A stretch of 64,000 bases of DNA from Sordaria brevicollis (GCA_033439795.1 JAUTDP010000006.1:1612001-1676000); one strand, 5' to 3'. Numbered from the stretch's first letter, positions 20,186 through 33,270 are shown. Program-made: numbers and translations. The notes: a model not told the origin generated them from the letters alone.

Positions 20186-23091
20186 ATGGACGAAGATAAC
20201 GTACAAAAGGCTGCAAAGGCCAGAGAACAAGGCAATGCCTTCTACAAGCAGGGAAAGCTCAGTCAAGGTCAGTCTTATCCGGCGAACCAGACCTATAACC
20301 AGTATTTCTGATTTGATGAACGAGAGCAGCCGAAGTCTCCTACAAGGTAGCTGCCAAACTGGCCCCCAGCGATGCCGCGCCCTTCTCCAACCTTTCGGCC
20401 GTCAAGTTCGAGAAGGGTGAGTATGCGGATGCCGCCAAGTTTGCAGCAAAGGCGTTGTCCTTGTACTCCGACGCCGAAGCGGCAACAAAGGCAGAGAAGG
20501 TCTACGTGCGGCTTGCCAAATCCTACTTATACGACCTCAAGCTGGATGAAGCCACAGAGGTTGCCGAGAAAATTGCGACAGAGGGTGTGCGAGCTTCCTT
20601 GCTAGTCGATATTAACCAGCTGAGAGACGTAGCAGACTCAGCGTCGAACGACAAAAAGACATCGACCATGAGACAGCACATCTTGGACCGCCTGCCACTA
20701 TTCAGACCCGGCCTTTCAAAGAACCTGGAATACTATGCCGTCGGTCATGATGACGCGGCGGCGATCTGGGAAAGCACGTTATTCCACATGACGAGCGACG
20801 GCGTTCTCATCGCCAAGCACAACAAGCTGTCTGTCCTCCACTGCGGCTTTGGTGATGCGCGCAATTTCTTCGCCAGCATCATTCAATCTTTCATGTTCAC
20901 TCGCATGGGACAATGCCCAGAGGTCCACTACACGTTGCTTGACATCAAGGCGGCCTCCTTGGCACGGCTCATGCTGTTACTCGAGTTGGCTGAAGAGGCA
21001 GGAAAGGAACCGCTGAAGAGCAACCGTGATAAGCGGAACATTACGGCGAAGGTGATTATAACGACAATGGCGTACGTGTACAGCGGGCACATTTACCCTC
21101 CCTGGGTGCACGATCGCGTTCAGCATGCCCTGGAAAAGCTTATGGCGAAAATGGAGCAGAACGACAAACCCATCTTCGACTGGTTGTACGTCCCCAAGTC
21201 CACCCGTGAGGCGGTTCTCGGCATCCTAAGGAACTGGAAGGGCCCGGCAAAGGACTGGCACACGACGGCTACGTTAAGAAACGCAGTTATTCGCGACAGA
21301 CAGGGCACCAGAATGCAGCAAATGGCAATGGGTGTCCCCCAGGAAACCCCCGAAAATTGCGAACTTGATCGAGATTATTTTGACAGTTTCGCATTTCTGC
21401 CGCCGCCGGATAGCATCGCGCCGACTGTTGAGCCCGCGATCGCAACGCTTCTGAACGCGTATGACGAGGATGAGCGGGGTGCTGGAAAGGCGTTGGAGGC
21501 ATATGTGGACGCAAATTGGAAGGTCAATGTGACAATGATTGATATGGAGTGGGAAAAAGAATGGAGATCCTTTGAGCCTGACGGTGGTCGGGCAGAAGTT
21601 ACGCCATTCATCCACTTCGATCCTCTCGAGATTCTGAGCCATCTTTCTTCCCAAATTGCTGCCCGCCCGGCCAACGTGCGTAAAGACCAAAACACCATTG
21701 GCCTCATTGGCATCTTCTTTGATCTTGTAGTAGACACATTGTGGCTACCGGGTGGGCCCAAGATGACTGTCGAGGTTGTGCTTGGAGAAATGACGGATTT
21801 CATGGAGAGGTTGCGATATAACTGCCTCGAGTTCCGTTCAGAAGTTTCAGAGGATGGGTTTGACACGACAAACTTCCCCAAGGCCTATGACAGGATCCAC
21901 CTCAGCAACGTAACGTAAGTCCAGTCCAAATTTCCAGGAAAGTTGAAATTGCTAGGGATGTGCCACTTACTCGAGGAATTGATTGACAGAGACTATGTCG
22001 GAGGCTTACTGAACCCGCTCCTTTTTGCGGCACCAGTATTGAGGGAGCCAGGTTCCTCTGATGTCCGCTTCACCGTTTTGTTGAACCCTCCCAAGTTCAA
22101 AACGCATGAGCAATTCCAGGCCGAGTATGCCCTGATGCCGTCAGGAGACAGGATCAACGACCACTTCCATCTCAAGCGCGTGCCGCCCCTACCAAGCCCA
22201 TATCCTCCACACCCCCTTGGTCCTTTCTTCGAAGAAAGTTACTTCATCTGGCGACTTCACCCTAGTAAGAAACTGCCTTGGGAAAAGCTCATGAAACGGC
22301 CCGAATTTGAAAAGTGGATGTACGGATTCTTCCTGAAGATCTGTCTTCCATATCCACGGCCAGTACTTAACGATGGTTCTCCGGTTCAAGCTCCGCTCAA
22401 CTTGACGATGTTCTTCAGGCTGATTTCTCAGATGCACGATGTTGGATATCCAGCTCACTGGATCTCTGGGGTTCTGAACGCCATCTGCGAGGGCACCATC
22501 ACCACTACGGGGCGTGCGCCAACTGCCGTAGTCGTGACGCCGCAAGACGTACAGAAGGTATATCCAGCGAGAAAGATCGCCGTCGCACCCTGGAAGGCAG
22601 AGTTCACCTCTTTGTTGAGCTTGTGGCGTCATCTTTACCCTTTCGGCATATCTTCCACTTCGAACCCCGGCAACGCGGCGGCGGTAGCTCCTGTAGATGC
22701 GATCCGTAACTATCGTATCAAGATGCCACGCTTCTATGGGGACCAGTTGCGCGAGTCTCGGTTTCAGCTTGTGTTCTGGGACATGAGCCAGGGAAGGAAA
22801 CCGCCGCGGGAACTGCGCACGCTGTTGTCAGACGACGAAAGAGGCGATGGGTCGGCCGCAGCCCAGGCTACTCGCGATAGGGGCATTCACGTCGTTTCGG
22901 CATTCCGTTATACGGCTGAGACACAGTCAGTAAACTTTTGGCTCCGGAAGGATGTTGTGGATGGCATGCTCAATGAACCGGGTGACTGGAGGGCTTACAT
23001 ATGGAGAACGGACAATTGGGAAAAACTGAGCGAGGGAGTCCCGATTGCAACGAACCTAGAAATGGAGGGAAGCTGGACCGGCACCGATTGA
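20186..23091 (+). CDS. TPR and DUF4470 domain protein, unknown function
   Basis: Three exons, 20186-20267, 20330-21914, 21990-23091; 922 residues from the ATG in the good context CACCATGG. Residues about 5-110 form TPR-like helical repeats (AREQGNAFYKQGKLSQ, PFSNLSAVKFEKGEYADAAKFA), the type that binds Hsp70/Hsp90 tails. Residues about 145-270 match DUF4470 (YYAVGHDDAAAIWESTLFHM, LSVLHCGFGDARNFF), a domain shared with the N-terminus of dynein axonemal assembly factor 3 and with fungal MYND-type proteins. I see no MYND zinc finger. The rest is helical and unrecognised. An upstream in-frame ATG at 20057 would add 43 Arg-rich residues resembling a mitochondrial presequence; I prefer 20186 but cannot exclude both. 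Cytosolic cochaperone-like function is inference. Confidence 0.88.
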
Positions 23092-23572
23092 AGTGAAAAC
23101 AAGTTGTGCTGGTCACAACGCTCAGCTCGGTAACCTGGGTTATTTCCCGTGACGCTAAAAATCCTCGTTAGGTTGCCTCATCTCTTGTCGACCCTGTGAG
23201 ATTGACCAGGCCTTCGGTGGTGTTCCAACAGATAACGACAGAAAGAGGAAGTCAAGACGAGGAGCCCAGGCGATGCTTGAAAGTGGTTGATGAGGTGGTG
23301 CGTTTGTGGAATAGACCTTTTCCGAGAAGAGAATAGCCTGCGGGATTCGAAATACGTACAGGATTCAGAAGAATGGTCGGTGGCAACTGCTATAGGAAGG
23401 AAGTTGCTCAAAAAAAGTTTGAGTAGTTGCTGCCCGGTTAGTCAGAGACAAAGATCCGCTAACAATACGGTTTACAATACCTTACCGTGTAAAGTCACTC
23501 TGGCTGTGGGTGTCTGTTGTTCTTACCTGTACGTTACACCAGAATCCAATTCGCACAGCATATCCTTTCCCG

Positions 23573-23574
<2 letters not shown>

Positions 23575-23632
<58 letters not shown>
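23575..23632. repeat. 58-nt poly(T) tract
   Basis: An uninterrupted run of 58 T on the given strand. Read on the minus strand it is a poly(A), as would end a retrotransposed copy located just to the right, but I recognise no such copy and see no target-site duplication. Confidence 0.95.
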
Positions 23633-23635
<3 letters not shown>

Positions 23636-25987
23636 AATGCTGTATAGAGTTACCACCTAGCTTTGATTTCCTGGATAAATCCCATATCTGCCTACGGCTT
23701 TTGATGTGGCTTGCTCATCCAAACTGAAAACTGATACTAGCAAGACTAGAAAGCGTGAGTCTTGACATTGACGAGCTGTAGAGCAGCACGATAACTGATG
23801 CTTAAATTGTCTTACCACGTAGAGGTATGCACGGTTGATCATCTTAACCTTCGATAAGTCGGTTAGGAACATTATATCGTATAATCGGCAAGAACTGCGC
23901 AGCCTTTAAGAACTGAGACATGCGGAAGTGGTTGGATGACGTTAGGTTCAGTTCTTGGCATGACGGCCGACTTCGGCTCAGCTTCAGCATCAGCTTCAGC
24001 ATAACTCCGGCATCCTCACCGGACCTTACAACGACATGGGCATCATCACCATTCTGTCTCGCTCTTGCGAAAAGCGTCGGAGCTTCTCAGACCGTGAAAA
24101 GAAAGAGATAAGGTCCCGTCATTGTGTGTAAGTCAGCAGCCAGCAGGACTAACAAGAAACCAAACAATCGCGCCAATATAGCCCAGGATATGTGCCAAGT
24201 TGTCCACGATCTATACGACGTCCAAAAAGCGCCCTACAGGGTTGCGTGGGGAATTTCAACATCAATAGATAAGGCACGAGAAGCACTTGGCCGCTACGAC
24301 TCAACCAACAGCCAGCAGCGCAGCGCGGCGCATATCCGGGACGATAACCGCTGTTCAATGCACCTCTGTTGTTGCTTTTGGCAATCCGGCATAGATGGAA
24401 ACGATCCAGCGAATAGGTCAATGGGTTGCTTCGTATTCAGCCGTTCGAGACGGGCCAACAAAGCATGCTCGAGACGAAGGCCGGGCCTTGCCGTTGCGGT
24501 ACTGGCCGTGGAAAGTATAACCCAAATCCAGTTCTGGGATGTCTTTGAGGACATTACCATTGCGGATCTCGATCTATAACGGTGAGAATTACGACGCTGA
24601 CCGGGTCGATGTCGGTATGTAAAAGTCGCTTGTGCAAGGCAGTTTGATATTACCTCTAAGCAAGGTCAGCGGTGACGGTTTCCTTGAAATACAATGGACG
24701 ATGCCGGGGATGTACAGATGTATACCGGGCTATAGGACCATATTGCCAGGTAAATCGAAATCACCAGCAAGTGATATGCGATTTCACAAACGAGCTGCGC
24801 GATAGACAAGGGGGGGTCCATTATGATGTTGCAGCCTTCAAGTCGGGAACCGAGCTGACGACACCAACGACGTGTGAAGAGGCAACTGCCTTACATATAC
24901 GACCCGCGTAGCTGTTTCTGCTATCCTAGCCAGGCTCGTTGGTCATGACGAAAGACGTCTCAGCAGGTCACTCAAAGTGCCACTGTTTCTCTTTGAAGCA
25001 GCTTGCCGCTCATGTCTTGTTGAAGGATCACCATCATGGCATGTACCAGTACAATGTCACTCACAGTTCAGCACAAAGCAAAGAGAAAAAAAAAGCAGAA
25101 AAAGAACACATCCGGCCCCTCCCTCTGCTGCAACAACAATTCGTTGAGAAAAGTCGCAATAGTACCGGCGACTGCCATGCCCTTCATCGTGATGATCACA
25201 TCCCTCCTTGACCTAATCTGCCTCAGGCGTATGGAGACATGCTGTTTATGGCCGTTTCAAAGAGCCAGGCATTGGCCTTGCCAACTTCGGGGAATTGAGA
25301 GTCACGAAGGTCCACCAGTTGCCCCTCTCAATTATACCCCGGGAGAAAGCTCTGGTGATGGACGTGATACATTTTCGAACGTTTTTGCGTTTGGGAAATC
25401 ATCATGAATTTGCCTTTGGAAATACTTTGTTTCTGCAGTGCAGTCCATCGGGAAACTTTTTTGAGATGCATCACGCAAGAGCAATCCGCTGCAATTCACT
25501 GCGCACATGGATCCTCTGCGCTGCTACCCACAGCAAAAATAACACACAGCAGGCAACTTCCCTGAATCCGGTCTGCCAAATGAAAAGACGTTGTCAAATC
25601 ACGTCGAGATATTTCGGCCCGCAGCGAGGCTAGATTGTCGTAGGCTCTCGGTGGACGCGGAGGGCTGGGGAGAAGCACTGGCCAACCCGGGTGACCACAG
25701 CGCAACAATAGTCGTCCCTTTCTGTCTGGATACTTTTGAATGCTTTCTACGAGACTTCTGATTGGTCAAAAGGCCAGGAAACCCCCAAATCTCAAGATCC
25801 TGATGGGGGTGTGCTGACTGGTGGTGGGACGGGCGCGACGGGCTTCCAGGGATTTTGAAGCGAAATCCCACGGGAGCCCACTGTGAAGCCCACTGAGCCC
25901 GCAACCCCAAATGCTTGATTTTCCTTAGCTTCGGCTTTTTCTTTCAGTCGCGTTCCAGCCTCCATTTCTACCTTGATATCTCTTTCC

Positions 25988-26015
25988 TTTTTTTTTTTTT
26001 TTTTTTTTTTTTTTT
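25988..26015. repeat. 28-nt poly(T) tract in a pyrimidine-rich region
   Basis: An uninterrupted T run flanked by CT-rich sequence. It may be a nucleosome-excluding element upstream of bst1 or simply a slippage-prone tract. Confidence 0.9.
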
Positions 26016-27170
26016 CCCTTACTCCCCCTTCCCGACCCTTATTCCCTTTTCTTCCGTCCTTTTAGTATAGTCGCTTCTGGTGCCGCGCCTTTGGAAAATG
26101 AGATTGGGGTAATGTGCTACATGAGCCTTGTCCTTGTCCTCGAGCGCGGAGAAGAATAGACGACAGAGAACCCGACAGATTGTCACTCACCCACACAGCA
26201 GGGGAGGGAATTTGACATTCCATTGACACCTGCAGAGAGGTACAGTAGACCCCTTGTTTGATTGTTAGCGCAAGACTCTCCGAGATTCTCGTGCTCCTAT
26301 TGGACAAAGCGCTCCAAACTCAGGCCAAGAACAACCCAAGTCACCAAAACCTGCCTATGATTCTATTCACAGCGGGTAAGAGCGAACCTTTAGGCCTTGA
26401 AAACCCGCCTAGCCAGCGAAAAAGTGCCCGTTACAGGTACCTAGCTAACAATCAAACCAGGGGTAGAGTGTAACTCTACAGGTACATACCTGCCTGTCCA
26501 CTGAGAGCAGCTCTCACGAGCACGGGCAGCTGACAACCACTGCATCATCACTGCCTGCCCCTAGAAAGGTACCCAACCCCAACGCCATTTCCTCTTCGCG
26601 CTTCGCAATCGAACGGAAGCGGCGCCCGCGCTCAATCGCCATCCCGTCCATTGACGAGTAGGGAACGTCGGCTGTCGGGCCCCGTACTTGGCAACACCCT
26701 TCTCTCAACCTTTACTCCAACTTTTCAACTTCCATTACAGATTTCGAGGGTCGAGACTCTTGGAGGCTCTTCGACTTCGTGTGTTTGTGAGCCCATCGAT
26801 ATCGACCTCTTATCTCCCTCATCCCCTCTCTCACAAGACAGACGATATATCCACACCGGCCTCTTGTCAAACATCCGACCTCCCGACTTGGCTAAGCTTG
26901 CAGTAGCATTTTGTCTTGCATGCGCCTCACCTGCTGGAACCAACCGCATGCTGCAATTTGGAGAAAAGGCGACATTACCATACATTACACCAAATAAACT
27001 GCCCGAAGATCAGAGGCAGATAGCAGAAAGGAAAAAAAAAAAGTCTGACCGTAAGAGCCACCCAGTCGCGACACTGGCTTGCGCTCTGTGTTCCCGACCA
27101 AACCTACCTACCCTGACCCGTTACCTGTCGTGGCACACCAAGACCGCCCGCCACTGGCACCAACCCTGGA

Positions 27171-30100
27171 ATGAGGACTCGGCTAGCTGGAACCTCAGAA
27201 GACGGCGATACATGTCCTGTCGAGGCTCCTGTTCCGAATGTCGATTTCCTCCTACACCAACAACTCCAGCAGGAGCACGACGTGTACTCGAACTCGACAA
27301 CCAACGCGACAACAACAAGAACCCCGTCGATAGCGCCCATAGCAGCCCTTCCTCGACCCTCGCGACCCTCGCGACCCTCGCAGTCCTCGGCCGCCGAGCG
27401 ATCCAGTTCCGAGTCGCCTTCTGTGCGCCAGTCCCCTACCAAGCGCGACCGCAACCCCGGCCCTTCCTCTAGCCCCGGCGCCGGCCCATTGAATCTCGAC
27501 CACCAACCTCCTTCGCAGCAGTCGCAAAACCAACAACACCAGCAGTCTTTCTACGCACGAAGTAGGCGATCCGGCAACTTCAATTGGAAACTGTCACACT
27601 CTCGGAATGGATCAATAGAGAAGCCTCCACCTTCCTTCTTCTCTTCCTCCTTTTCCCACTCGCCCTCGACTCCACCGCTCTCCCTCGGAGCCCCTGCGAA
27701 CGGGGCCGTTCACTCGAAAGAGATGGAAAAGGAACAGGAGCAAAAATTCGTTGGCAAGCGACCGAGGATACGAAGTCCTTGGGCCATCACATTCCTGACG
27801 CTGCTCACTGCGATTCTGGGCATTGGGTTTCTGGCCCTCGTCCTGAATTCATCCTTCACACGACACATCGATCCCAAGGGTTGTCGCATGTCGTACATGC
27901 GCCCTGGTTACGCCAAATTCGACGATTTCGATACCGAACATACTCGTTTTGCAAGCAAGTACTCGTTGTACCTTTATCGCGAACAGGGCATCGAGAATGA
28001 CGCCAAGGTAGGGGATGAAAGCCCTCTAGTGCACCATGATTGTCTACTCCTTTTTGCTTACTTTGTCTCTGTAGGTCAAAGGTGTTCCCGTCCTCTTCAT
28101 ACCTGGAAACGCCGGCAGCTACAAGCAGGTTCGACCCATCGCCGCCGAAGCCGCTAATTACTTTCACGATGTATTGCAACAAGACGAATCTGCCATCAAG
28201 GCGGGCGTGCGAAGCCTCGATTTCTTCACGGTCGACTTCAACGAGGACATTACTGCCTTCCATGGCCAGACCTTGCTCGACCAAGCCGAATACCTGAACG
28301 AAGCGATACGATACATCCTTTCGCTTTACTTAGACCGGGCCCGCTCAGACCGAGACCCCAATTTGCCAGATCCGACATCAGTCATAGTCTTGGGCCACTC
28401 GATGGGAGGCGTGGTTGCCAGGACCATGCTCATCATGCCTAATTACCAGGCCAATTCGATCAACACCATCATTACCATGTCTGCCCCGCATGCTCGGCCG
28501 CCGGTTTCTTTCGACAGCGAGATTGTCAAGACGTACAAGGATATCAACGACTACTGGAGACACGCATATTCGCAGCAATGGGCCAACAACAACCCTCTAT
28601 GGCATGTTACTCTGGTTTCAATTGCAGGTGGTGGCTTGGATACTGTTGTTCCGTCGGATTACGCCAGTGTCGAATCTCTTGTCCCCGATACCCACGGCTT
28701 TACCGTATTCACAACGAGCATACCAAACGTATGGACCAGCATGGATCATGCAGCAATTCTGTGGTGCGATCAGTTCCGCAAGGCTTTGGTCAAGGCAATT
28801 TTCGATGTGGTGGACGTCAACAGGGCTGCCCAGACGAAGCCAAGGGCCGATAGGATGAGGGTGTTCAAGAAGTGGTTTCTTACAGGAATGGAGGAAGTGG
28901 CGGAGAAGACCGTGCCGTCCAAGGATCCTTCGACGCTGCTTACACTTGAGGACAACCTGAACTCGGTGATTGCGCAAGGAGAGCGCTTGGTGTTGAGGGG
29001 TCTAGGCACGAGTGGCGCAGTGCGTGCTCATCTCCTTCCTATTCCTCCCTCGGAATCGCCTGAAGCCAAGCGCTTCACCCTTTTGACGGATCAGAAATTG
29101 GATGTTTCCAGCGAAAACGGGAGACTGGAGGTTTTGTTTTGCAGCGTGTTCCCGATGCAGCCTGGTCAGGCTGTCGCAGGCTTTGCGTCTCAGATCAATC
29201 TGGCTGGGGAAAGCAGCGCCTCTACTCGGTTGGCGTGTAACAATGCGGCGTCCGATGTTGTCACCCTCCCGGCCTCTGTTCGTTCATCGCAGTACCCCTT
29301 CTCTAAAGATGGGGAAACCCCGAGGACGCCTTTCTCATATCTTCAGTATGACGTCGAGGACATCGCCGAGCATCAGTACGTTGCCGTAATCGAGAAAGCC
29401 AACACTCCTACCCCTGGTTTTGTGGTCGCCGAGTTTAGCGATGTTTCTCAGTCACATCGTATAAGGCATATCAGCCTTCGCCGCCTTCTCGCTTTCGGCA
29501 TGAAATTTCGCCTCCCTTCCTCGCGGCCGATGGTCTCAGAACTCAAAATCCCGACCATGCAATCGAGTCTACTGGCATACAACCTAGAGATCAGTGAGCA
29601 AAATTGCGGGGAACAACAAGAGTTGTTCGCTCCATTGGTTCGGCAGTATCTGACGGAACCATACGAGTCCAAGTTTTTCGTCAATGCCAGGGAAGCCGCA
29701 GTGAGCATTCATGGCGTTGCGCCTTACGTGCCTCCGCCTTTGAAGAGCAGGTCGACTGAGGATGGCCTAAGTTTCCAGTTTTGGACTGACCCGACCTGCG
29801 CCTCCAACATCAATATCAAGATGAGCATTGATGTTATGGGCAGTCTGGGCAAGCTGTACATGCGATACCGGACGGTATTTGCCGCGTTCCCCTTGCTGGT
29901 GGTTACGCTTGTCCTGCGCAAGCAATTCCGCATCTACGACACGACTGGCGTTTTTATCTCTTTCTCCGAAAGTTTGGATTTGTGCTTGAGGCAGTCGATT
30001 CCCTTGGTTCTTGCCTCCCTCACGTTTTTGTCCTTGTTTATCTGGAACTCATCGTCATCGACAACCGCTAACATTTGGAACTGGGCCAATGTTACGTCCG

Positions 30101-30981
30101 GTGCGATCGACTTCCATCAGAACGACCTCCTTATCGGAACACAAGATCCTTTCTTCTGGTTCTTGATTCCAGTGATTGGCCTCATCTGTGTTGGAATTTG
30201 CACCGTGTTCAACTATATGACACTCACTCTTGTGTACGTTTTGAGCACAGCTATCAGCCTTCTGAGCTTCCGGCCTGGATGGATTCGCAACGAGGAAAGA
30301 CGCAAAGCCTTGCCGCTCCCTGCGTTCTATCCCACTTCCCCGAGACGGCGGATGGTCACCACCGCCATCTTGCTAGTCCTTGTCTCGACTCTGATCCCTT
30401 ATCAGTTCGCGTACTTGGTATGTTGCTTGGTACAGCTGACCACCACGGTCAGGGCACAGAGAATCGCCTCCGACCTGAAATCAGCAGCTAACTCCAACTT
30501 CTACAACTACGTTCACTCGATTCTCCTGCTAATGCTCTGGATCCTTCCCATCAACCTCCCGATCTTGGTGGTCTGGATCCACAACTTGGCGGTTCACTGG
30601 CTGACCCCCTTCTCATCCCACCATAATGTCCTCTCCATCATGCCCTTCATCATTCTTGTGGAAACATTGACCACGGGAAAGATGGTACCTAGGGTCAACA
30701 GCCGATTCAAGCACTTCACCAGTGTTCTGCTATTCAGCATTGCCCTCTACGCCGCTATTTACGGCGTTTCTTACGCATACATGCTGCACTACCTAGTCAA
30801 CCTAGTAGCCGCCTGGTTAGCCATCGTCCACTCGACATCGGACCCTTGGTCCGTTCTTTCTGGCATTAAACATATCAGCTGCACCCTATTCGAGGCGGGC
30901 AGTACCAACAATGTCGGCGGTGTTAACGGAACAACCAACACAGTTTTGAGCGAAGACCGCAAAATAAGGAAGGACCCATGA
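27171..30981 (+). CDS. bst1: GPI inositol-deacylase (Bst1/PGAP1)
   Basis: ER membrane lipase-fold enzyme that removes the acyl chain from the inositol of GPI anchors, allowing ER exit of GPI proteins. Two exons, 27171-28007 and 28075-30981; 1247 residues. The first about 200 residues are disordered, Ser/Pro/Gln-rich, then a membrane anchor at about 202-229 (AITFLTLLTAILGIGFLALV). The luminal alpha/beta-hydrolase domain follows: MRPGYAKFDDFDTEHTRFASKYSLYLYRE split into its typical start, VPVLFIPGNAGSYKQVRPIA (oxyanion region) and the nucleophile elbow VLGHSMGGVVAR with Ser388. The acid/His residues are expected in GLDTVVPSDYASV and SMDHAAILWCDQ. The C-terminal third has several membrane helices. 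Intron 28008-28074 is canonical and phase 0. A large overlapping frame upstream is treated as spurious. The start is the first ATG giving this frame. Confidence 0.93.
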
Positions 30982-31930
30982 TGAAAGCGAGAGCGAAAGG
31001 AGGTGATGCGGGGAAGCGAAAAGAGAAGAAGACCGTGGCTAAAGAGAAAAAGACCGTGGCTATAATACCATACATACATCCATCCAACCCATCCACCCAG
31101 ATGACGGATTAATGTCCTCCCTTACTACCGTCTTACCGCCCGTTCTCCTGTCTATCGCAGCCACGCGTCAACTACACCATAAAGCAGAGACACACAAAAG
31201 ACCGTTATAGACTTATATATACTACAACTCCCGTTACATACATACATACAATACCCCCATTGATACCCACTACATTTTACAACCATGGGCCTGTTTGCTT
31301 TTTCCAGCGTGCGCGCTTCATCTGTCTGTCCCAACTTTGTTCATCAGCTTAGTTTTGCGTACCCACACCCGTCTTTGTCCTCCCACGTCTCGTAGGGAGA
31401 TCAGTGTACATATATGTATCGCATTGCTCGGGTTGGATAAATTCCAGTAAGAGAGGTCAATATGAAAGATGTTGATATCCCTTTCTTCTCCTTGTGCCTA
31501 ATCGTAAGTCGAAGTACATCTAGTCTTCCATATCGGTGCATGAGATACGAAGAAAAACGGATGCGTGATGCATATGACACTCTGTGGGCATGAAGTGTTC
31601 CGGTATGCTTGCTTACGTTTACACATTTGGGTCATTTACATGAGTTTTAGGGTTAACGAAACTCGACAATTCCGATTGTTACGGCACACCAGGCTTTTCG
31701 CCATGCTCTTAAGTATGAAGACGCGTTTCTTCCTTTCTCACCTCCTTTCATTTCTAGAGTTTCGACCGAGCCTGTCAGACCTGTCTGGAATTAGTAAGTG
31801 TATGAGTAGTACCTCTAGGTACCGGTAGAGGCAGTGTTGCTGATTTGGACTCTGCATACCCCCAGACACTCGACAACTAGCAACCATAGATTGATACCAT
31901 CAAAGATCACGTCAACCCATCGATTACAAC
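30982..31930. other. Intergenic 3' of bst1
   Basis: Holds a duplicated AAAGAGAAAAAGACCGTGGCT-like pair of short repeats near 31020-31060 and CATA/CATC simple repeats around 31065-31100 and 31235-31250. No gene supported. Confidence 0.5.
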
Positions 31931-32322
31931 ATGTTTCCAAAAGTGCGCGACGCCGTTCTTTCTGGGCTGAACCTTCAAGTCAAGCCCAAGAAGTCCCAGA
32001 CTATGAACGACGAGCCTCACAATTTACCACGGTCGGACTTCAACGTGGTTAACGACAATAGAAACCCAGCAATCCCCTCCTTCCCACCGACACGGTGCCG
32101 ACCCGGGCATTTACAAATTTCGCCACGACAACCGACGCACCTCCTCCCTCATACAGCGAGGCAACGGCAACACCTCCGAGCCCGATCGAGGCCAACCTCC
32201 CTTTCCACTTGGTGCAACATTTCTTCCACCACGAACCCACCGGCAATCTTCTCGGCCTTCAGAAAACCGCTCAGCCTGCCGTCTGCCTCTATCGTTTGAG
32301 GTGTGTCCTTCGCCCGGACTGA
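31931..32322 (+). pseudogene. Small PPxY-containing ORF, frame broken or unusually spliced
   Basis: Not recognised. From ATG 31931 a frame opens with MFPKVRDAVLSGLNLQVKPK and runs to about SFPPT; near 32085-32095 the coding-like signal moves to another frame, open from 32062 to TGA at 32320, with APPPSYSEATA (a PPxY WW-domain ligand) and ANLPFHLVQHFFHH. No normal-sized intron joins the full first part to the second. One phase-compatible intron is 31943-32061 (GTGCGC...CAATAG), which would discard most of the first part and give a protein starting MFPKKPSNPL. Alternatives are a one-base indel in a decayed gene or a sequence error. Function unknown. Confidence 0.35.
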
Positions 32323-33270
32323 GAGGAGGGAGGGCGGGACTTTAGGTAGGGCATGTTGAGAGATACTATAATTCGATGAGAAGAGAAACCAAGATGAGAT
32401 CGACATACAGCCTACGGACTGCGGAGGAAAACCCGGGCGATGGCCACTCCATCTCCATTCTCCACAGGCCAAAGGACCCTTCAAAAAGCTGACAGAAGCT
32501 TATGTATTTCCTGGTGTCTCTGTTGGCGTCCCCTCTCGTTCCTGAAAATCGGCGCCATGTGTGTTTGATGTTCCCCGTTACGGGACTGAGATGGGGTAAT
32601 GTCCCCGCATTGCGGGGGAATGCGGGGGTTGGTTCTTGTTCCCGGTTCCTCCAAATCGTTTCTGGGGAAAACTGAACCATAACAACTTTCACCCGATCAT
32701 GATGCTGCTGTCTTGATCATCGCCTTCTTCCTTTCTTCCTCAACGATATTGGTGCTACTTAGCATCCGGCACTTGTCACACCCAGCGGCGTTAAGAAAGC
32801 TGCATACCGCGGGTTCGGGGAAACATCTCCCCTCTCCTCTCCTCTCTTCAATTCCCCAATCTGCATCATCAGCTCAAACGCAGCAACAAATCAGGCTGAT
32901 CTGCGGATGGCATGGTACAAACTGTCCTACCATGACATGTGGTGCTGCCGGACAAGACAATGGTCCGGCATGATGAACAAGTGGTTAGTAAGCTTTTATG
33001 CTAGCAACTAGCTTCGGTCATATTAATGGGCTCCATTCCCATGGTTCTACACTAGAACTAGCTGCCTGCCCCTCAAGGTGTTCGTTTGCTGATCTCCTCT
33101 TTCTCCGAACCGCGGTCTTTCGTTGGACATTGTTCTTGACTTGTTGACAGAGCGGTCACTTGAACATCGAAATACATATAAGCTTGCTACCTGGTGCCTG
33201 CACACTTGTTGTATTGAATTGTCGTTTCTTGTCTATTTCTCCTCCAAAGTTCAGAAGAATCACAGCAACC
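32323..33270. other. Intergenic upstream of FAH-family gene
   Basis: No gene supported. A short simple duplication CATTGCGGGGGAATGCGGGGG lies near 32610-32632. A pyrimidine-rich leader precedes the ATG at 33271. Confidence 0.5.

Larger units (their letters stand above)
23092..27170. other. Intergenic, 4 kb between TPR-DUF4470 gene and bst1
   Basis: No convincing gene. Frames up to about 150 codons exist but lack ATG starts or codon bias. Contains long homopolymer T tracts at 23575-23632 and 25988-26015, and a pyrimidine-rich stretch (25925-26065). Toward bst1 the sequence has repeated AGGTAC-type motifs near 26430-26490 and presumably the bst1 promoter and leader. Confidence 0.5.

Noticed and set aside
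24124..24579. 151-codon frame in the 23-27 kb intergenic region
   Set aside because: Non-ATG start and no coding bias; weak overlapping frame on the other strand.
26651..27472. 273-codon frame overlapping the bst1 5' end
   Set aside because: It lacks codon bias and domain similarity, and overlaps the bst1 coding region in another frame; the Bst1 frame reads into a membrane anchor and a lipase domain.
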